Of a DNA stretch of 64,000 nt, positions 62,082 through 64,000 are shown in pieces; positions within the stretch are counted from its first letter, which is position 1; each line of letters opens with the position of its first letter. This DNA comes from Scortum barcoo. Lineage: Eukaryota; Chordata; Actinopteri; Centrarchiformes; Terapontidae. The stretch spans positions 21,621,643-21,685,642 of the forward strand of contig CM041531.1 in NCBI GenBank assembly GCA_023238725.1, written 5' to 3'. A program made the position numbers and the translations under genes. The notes under the pieces were generated by a model, which saw only the letters and a list, made by a program, of their open reading frames with translations, did not search any database and had not been told where the DNA came from.

Positions 62082-63829
62082 TCAAATGTTTTGGGCATGA
62101 ATTTGATGGGGCATGAAAAGGAAGACGTTCACCCCACTTTGTGAGCAGATCCCACTGCCCACAAAGAGGAGTATGAAGGACTGGCTGCTAGATGCCCTGC
62201 TCTACAGTATGGATTATTAAGAAAAGCAATAACTTGTGTACTTCATTGGCCTAAGAGCAGAGGCAAGGGCACCATAAGAGAATAAGGCAGGTGGAAAAAA
62301 CATAAGAATAGCAGACAAGGCAAAAAGTCTTTATTAAGCTAAACCAAGGTCCAATCAATTTTAAACTATTAACTTCAACAAAAACTTGACCCAGGCCAGG
62401 AGGACCATTGAGAGCTGTTTTACTGTAGAGTATAACAGCTCTGTGCTCAGCAACTGTCAAGAAGTTCTCCTAGAAATCACTAACCATGAAGAACTAGACC
62501 GGGGACAACCAATTAAGAGAAATCACAATAAATGGAGCAAAACGTTGGCTGCTAAGTAAGAAATAAGAAAATCAAGAGCTTAAAAGCACTGTATAGAACA
62601 GTGCTGCTGACAACATCTGATACAACTTCCACTAAACCATTTATAACAGTGAATTTATTATACTGTTTCAAATTTAGCCTATTAAGGTTAATAAAGTACA
62701 GTATGGTTAGGTTAGATTGTGCCCTAAAAAAAGAGTTTGAGTTCTTTAAGACACTTTACAGTACACACTTACAAAAACAATGCCACAAGAAATACCAGTC
62801 ACTGTGCTTTTCTCTAAAATATTAAATCATAAGTGACAAGGGATCCAGCGAAAACTGCTGCTTGCTTTCTCAGATGTTAGGGGGATTGAGGTTGTCTGTG
62901 TTCAAATGTCTTCTCAACTTGCCTCTACAGTAGTAGTGCATACTTTCTCTGACACGTTATGTAATGCTGCCGCAAAACATAAATCTACATCCTTCAAAAA
63001 CTGCATCACAGTTGAACATAAAGGAGTAAACGAGTTTCATGTTTCATACAGAGAAGTATGCTGCACCAAGTGACTTACTGACTGTGGTTTGAACTAGACT
63101 CTCAAGCTTCTGTTTTTTTTTTCACTTATGCAAAGCGGCAGAAATAAGTGTTTTAAGTATTGAGAGACTACATGCAGTAAATGCCCAGAGGTCACTTTAC
63201 CCAACAACTACTCAGCTTCCTGGACCCTATAATGGCAGTCCATTTAAGAGATTAACTCAAGGAGCACTGCTAATACACAGATGTTTTTACTTGGCTGAGC
63301 AACCATTTGGCTCACAGTGAAAAAGTGAGTGATAAGATTCACTGCATGAGATTGTGGTTGAATTAGTAAGTGAACAACCCAGAAATACACCATTTGAAAG
63401 ATATACAGAGGAAAACTTTCTTTAATTGTGGCATTCAGAATAGAAAAACAAAAAGATTTAACATGACCATAAGACACCGGTGTATGTTTTGTAAAAACAC
63501 AAATGTTTCTCCATGGAAAGCCCTTGGCTGTATGCTACAAGCAGTGCCTTCGGGCAGGAGTGTAACAAAAGGCTCCACAGACAGTAGTTCGTTCTGGAAA
63601 AAGTGCTAACAGCCGATATTGTTGCCCTGACCGAGCGCACAGCAGGTCAAATGTGTTACTGATCACGGACCACGTTAGAAGGAGGCGCCCTGCATCTGCT
63701 GTGCTTGCATCCAGACAAGGATTCAGAAGGGCACTGTGGCGTTTCAGAGCTCACACACACCAGGCACTTACAGGCTCAGCTATCTTGCAACCATGCTCAC
63801 ACATGCACATATATACATACAGGTACACA

Positions 63830-63848
63830 TACACACACACACACACAA
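63830..63848 (+). repeat. (CA)n microsatellite
   Basis: A short CA run of about nine units, with a second shorter one near 63914-63926. Confidence 0.85.
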
Positions 63849-64000
63849 CATGCACAAGGTTTAGCATTATCTTGTTTCATCAAAGTAGCACAAAGTAGCA
63901 GATAGTGTGCAGACACACACACACACAGACGTGCTCTCAGAGAATTTAGAGGCAACATATATCCTCCGCACAAAAGGTTTTTCATTATCTTGCCTCGTAC

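Larger units (their letters stand above)
50441..64000 (-). other. frmd5: Inferred first intron of frmd5
   Basis: 13.5 kb upstream of the most 5' frmd5 exon found. No exon matching the expected N-terminal FERM start was seen on the minus strand, and no other gene is supported. The intervening sequence is AT-rich, with the LINE remnants, short repeats and microsatellites listed separately. FRMD5 is known to have a very large first intron, so this is expected. Confidence 0.6.

Overview
This is a vertebrate, almost certainly teleost fish, nuclear genome window. Genes are split into short exons with GT-AG introns. The predicted proteins closely follow mammalian family members. Introns carry typical fish repeats: RTE/Rex3-like and L2-clade LINEs, a tRNA-like SINE with a GATG tail, inverted-repeat DNA elements, and many dinucleotide microsatellites. 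All gene names come from recalled protein families; no database search was possible.

Layout. (1) 167-10929, plus strand: the last 14 coding exons of rasgrf1, a Ras guanine-nucleotide exchange factor, with a 3' UTR ending near a poly(A) signal at 12665. (2) 12874-17043, plus strand: complete 12-exon ctsh (cathepsin H, 331 aa). (3) 18386-25949, plus strand: complete 15-exon wdr76 (WD-repeat protein of the Cmr1/DDB2-like group, 556 aa), behind a CCAAT/E2F-type promoter. (4) 30498-50440, minus strand: the last 13 coding exons of frmd5 (FERM-domain membrane-linked protein, 540 aa visible), convergent with wdr76. Its first coding exon was not found, so 50441-64000 is read as its first intron. rasgrf1 and ctsh are neighbours on human chromosome 15, as are wdr76 and frmd5, so the window joins two syntenic pairs. 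The four genes are not one pathway; they act in Ras signalling, lysosomal proteolysis, chromatin/DNA-damage biology and cell adhesion.

Main observations. A near-full-length RTE/Rex3-like LINE is inserted exactly at the splice donor of wdr76 exon 11. Its 11-bp target-site duplication copied the donor, so an ancestral intron of about 98 bp became about 3.06 kb with a duplicate donor at the far end. Inside the last frmd5 intron, a minus-strand ORF with a strong ATG context, an upstream in-frame stop and a splice donor of matching phase (34508-34748) looks like an alternative first exon for a FERM-less isoform. A 561-bp solo LTR with a 4-bp duplication lies in another frmd5 intron. A lysosomal M-box/CLEAR-like element sits just upstream of the ctsh start. 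A (TG)n tract replaces the usual polypyrimidine tract at one rasgrf1 acceptor. No convincing new multi-gene system was seen.
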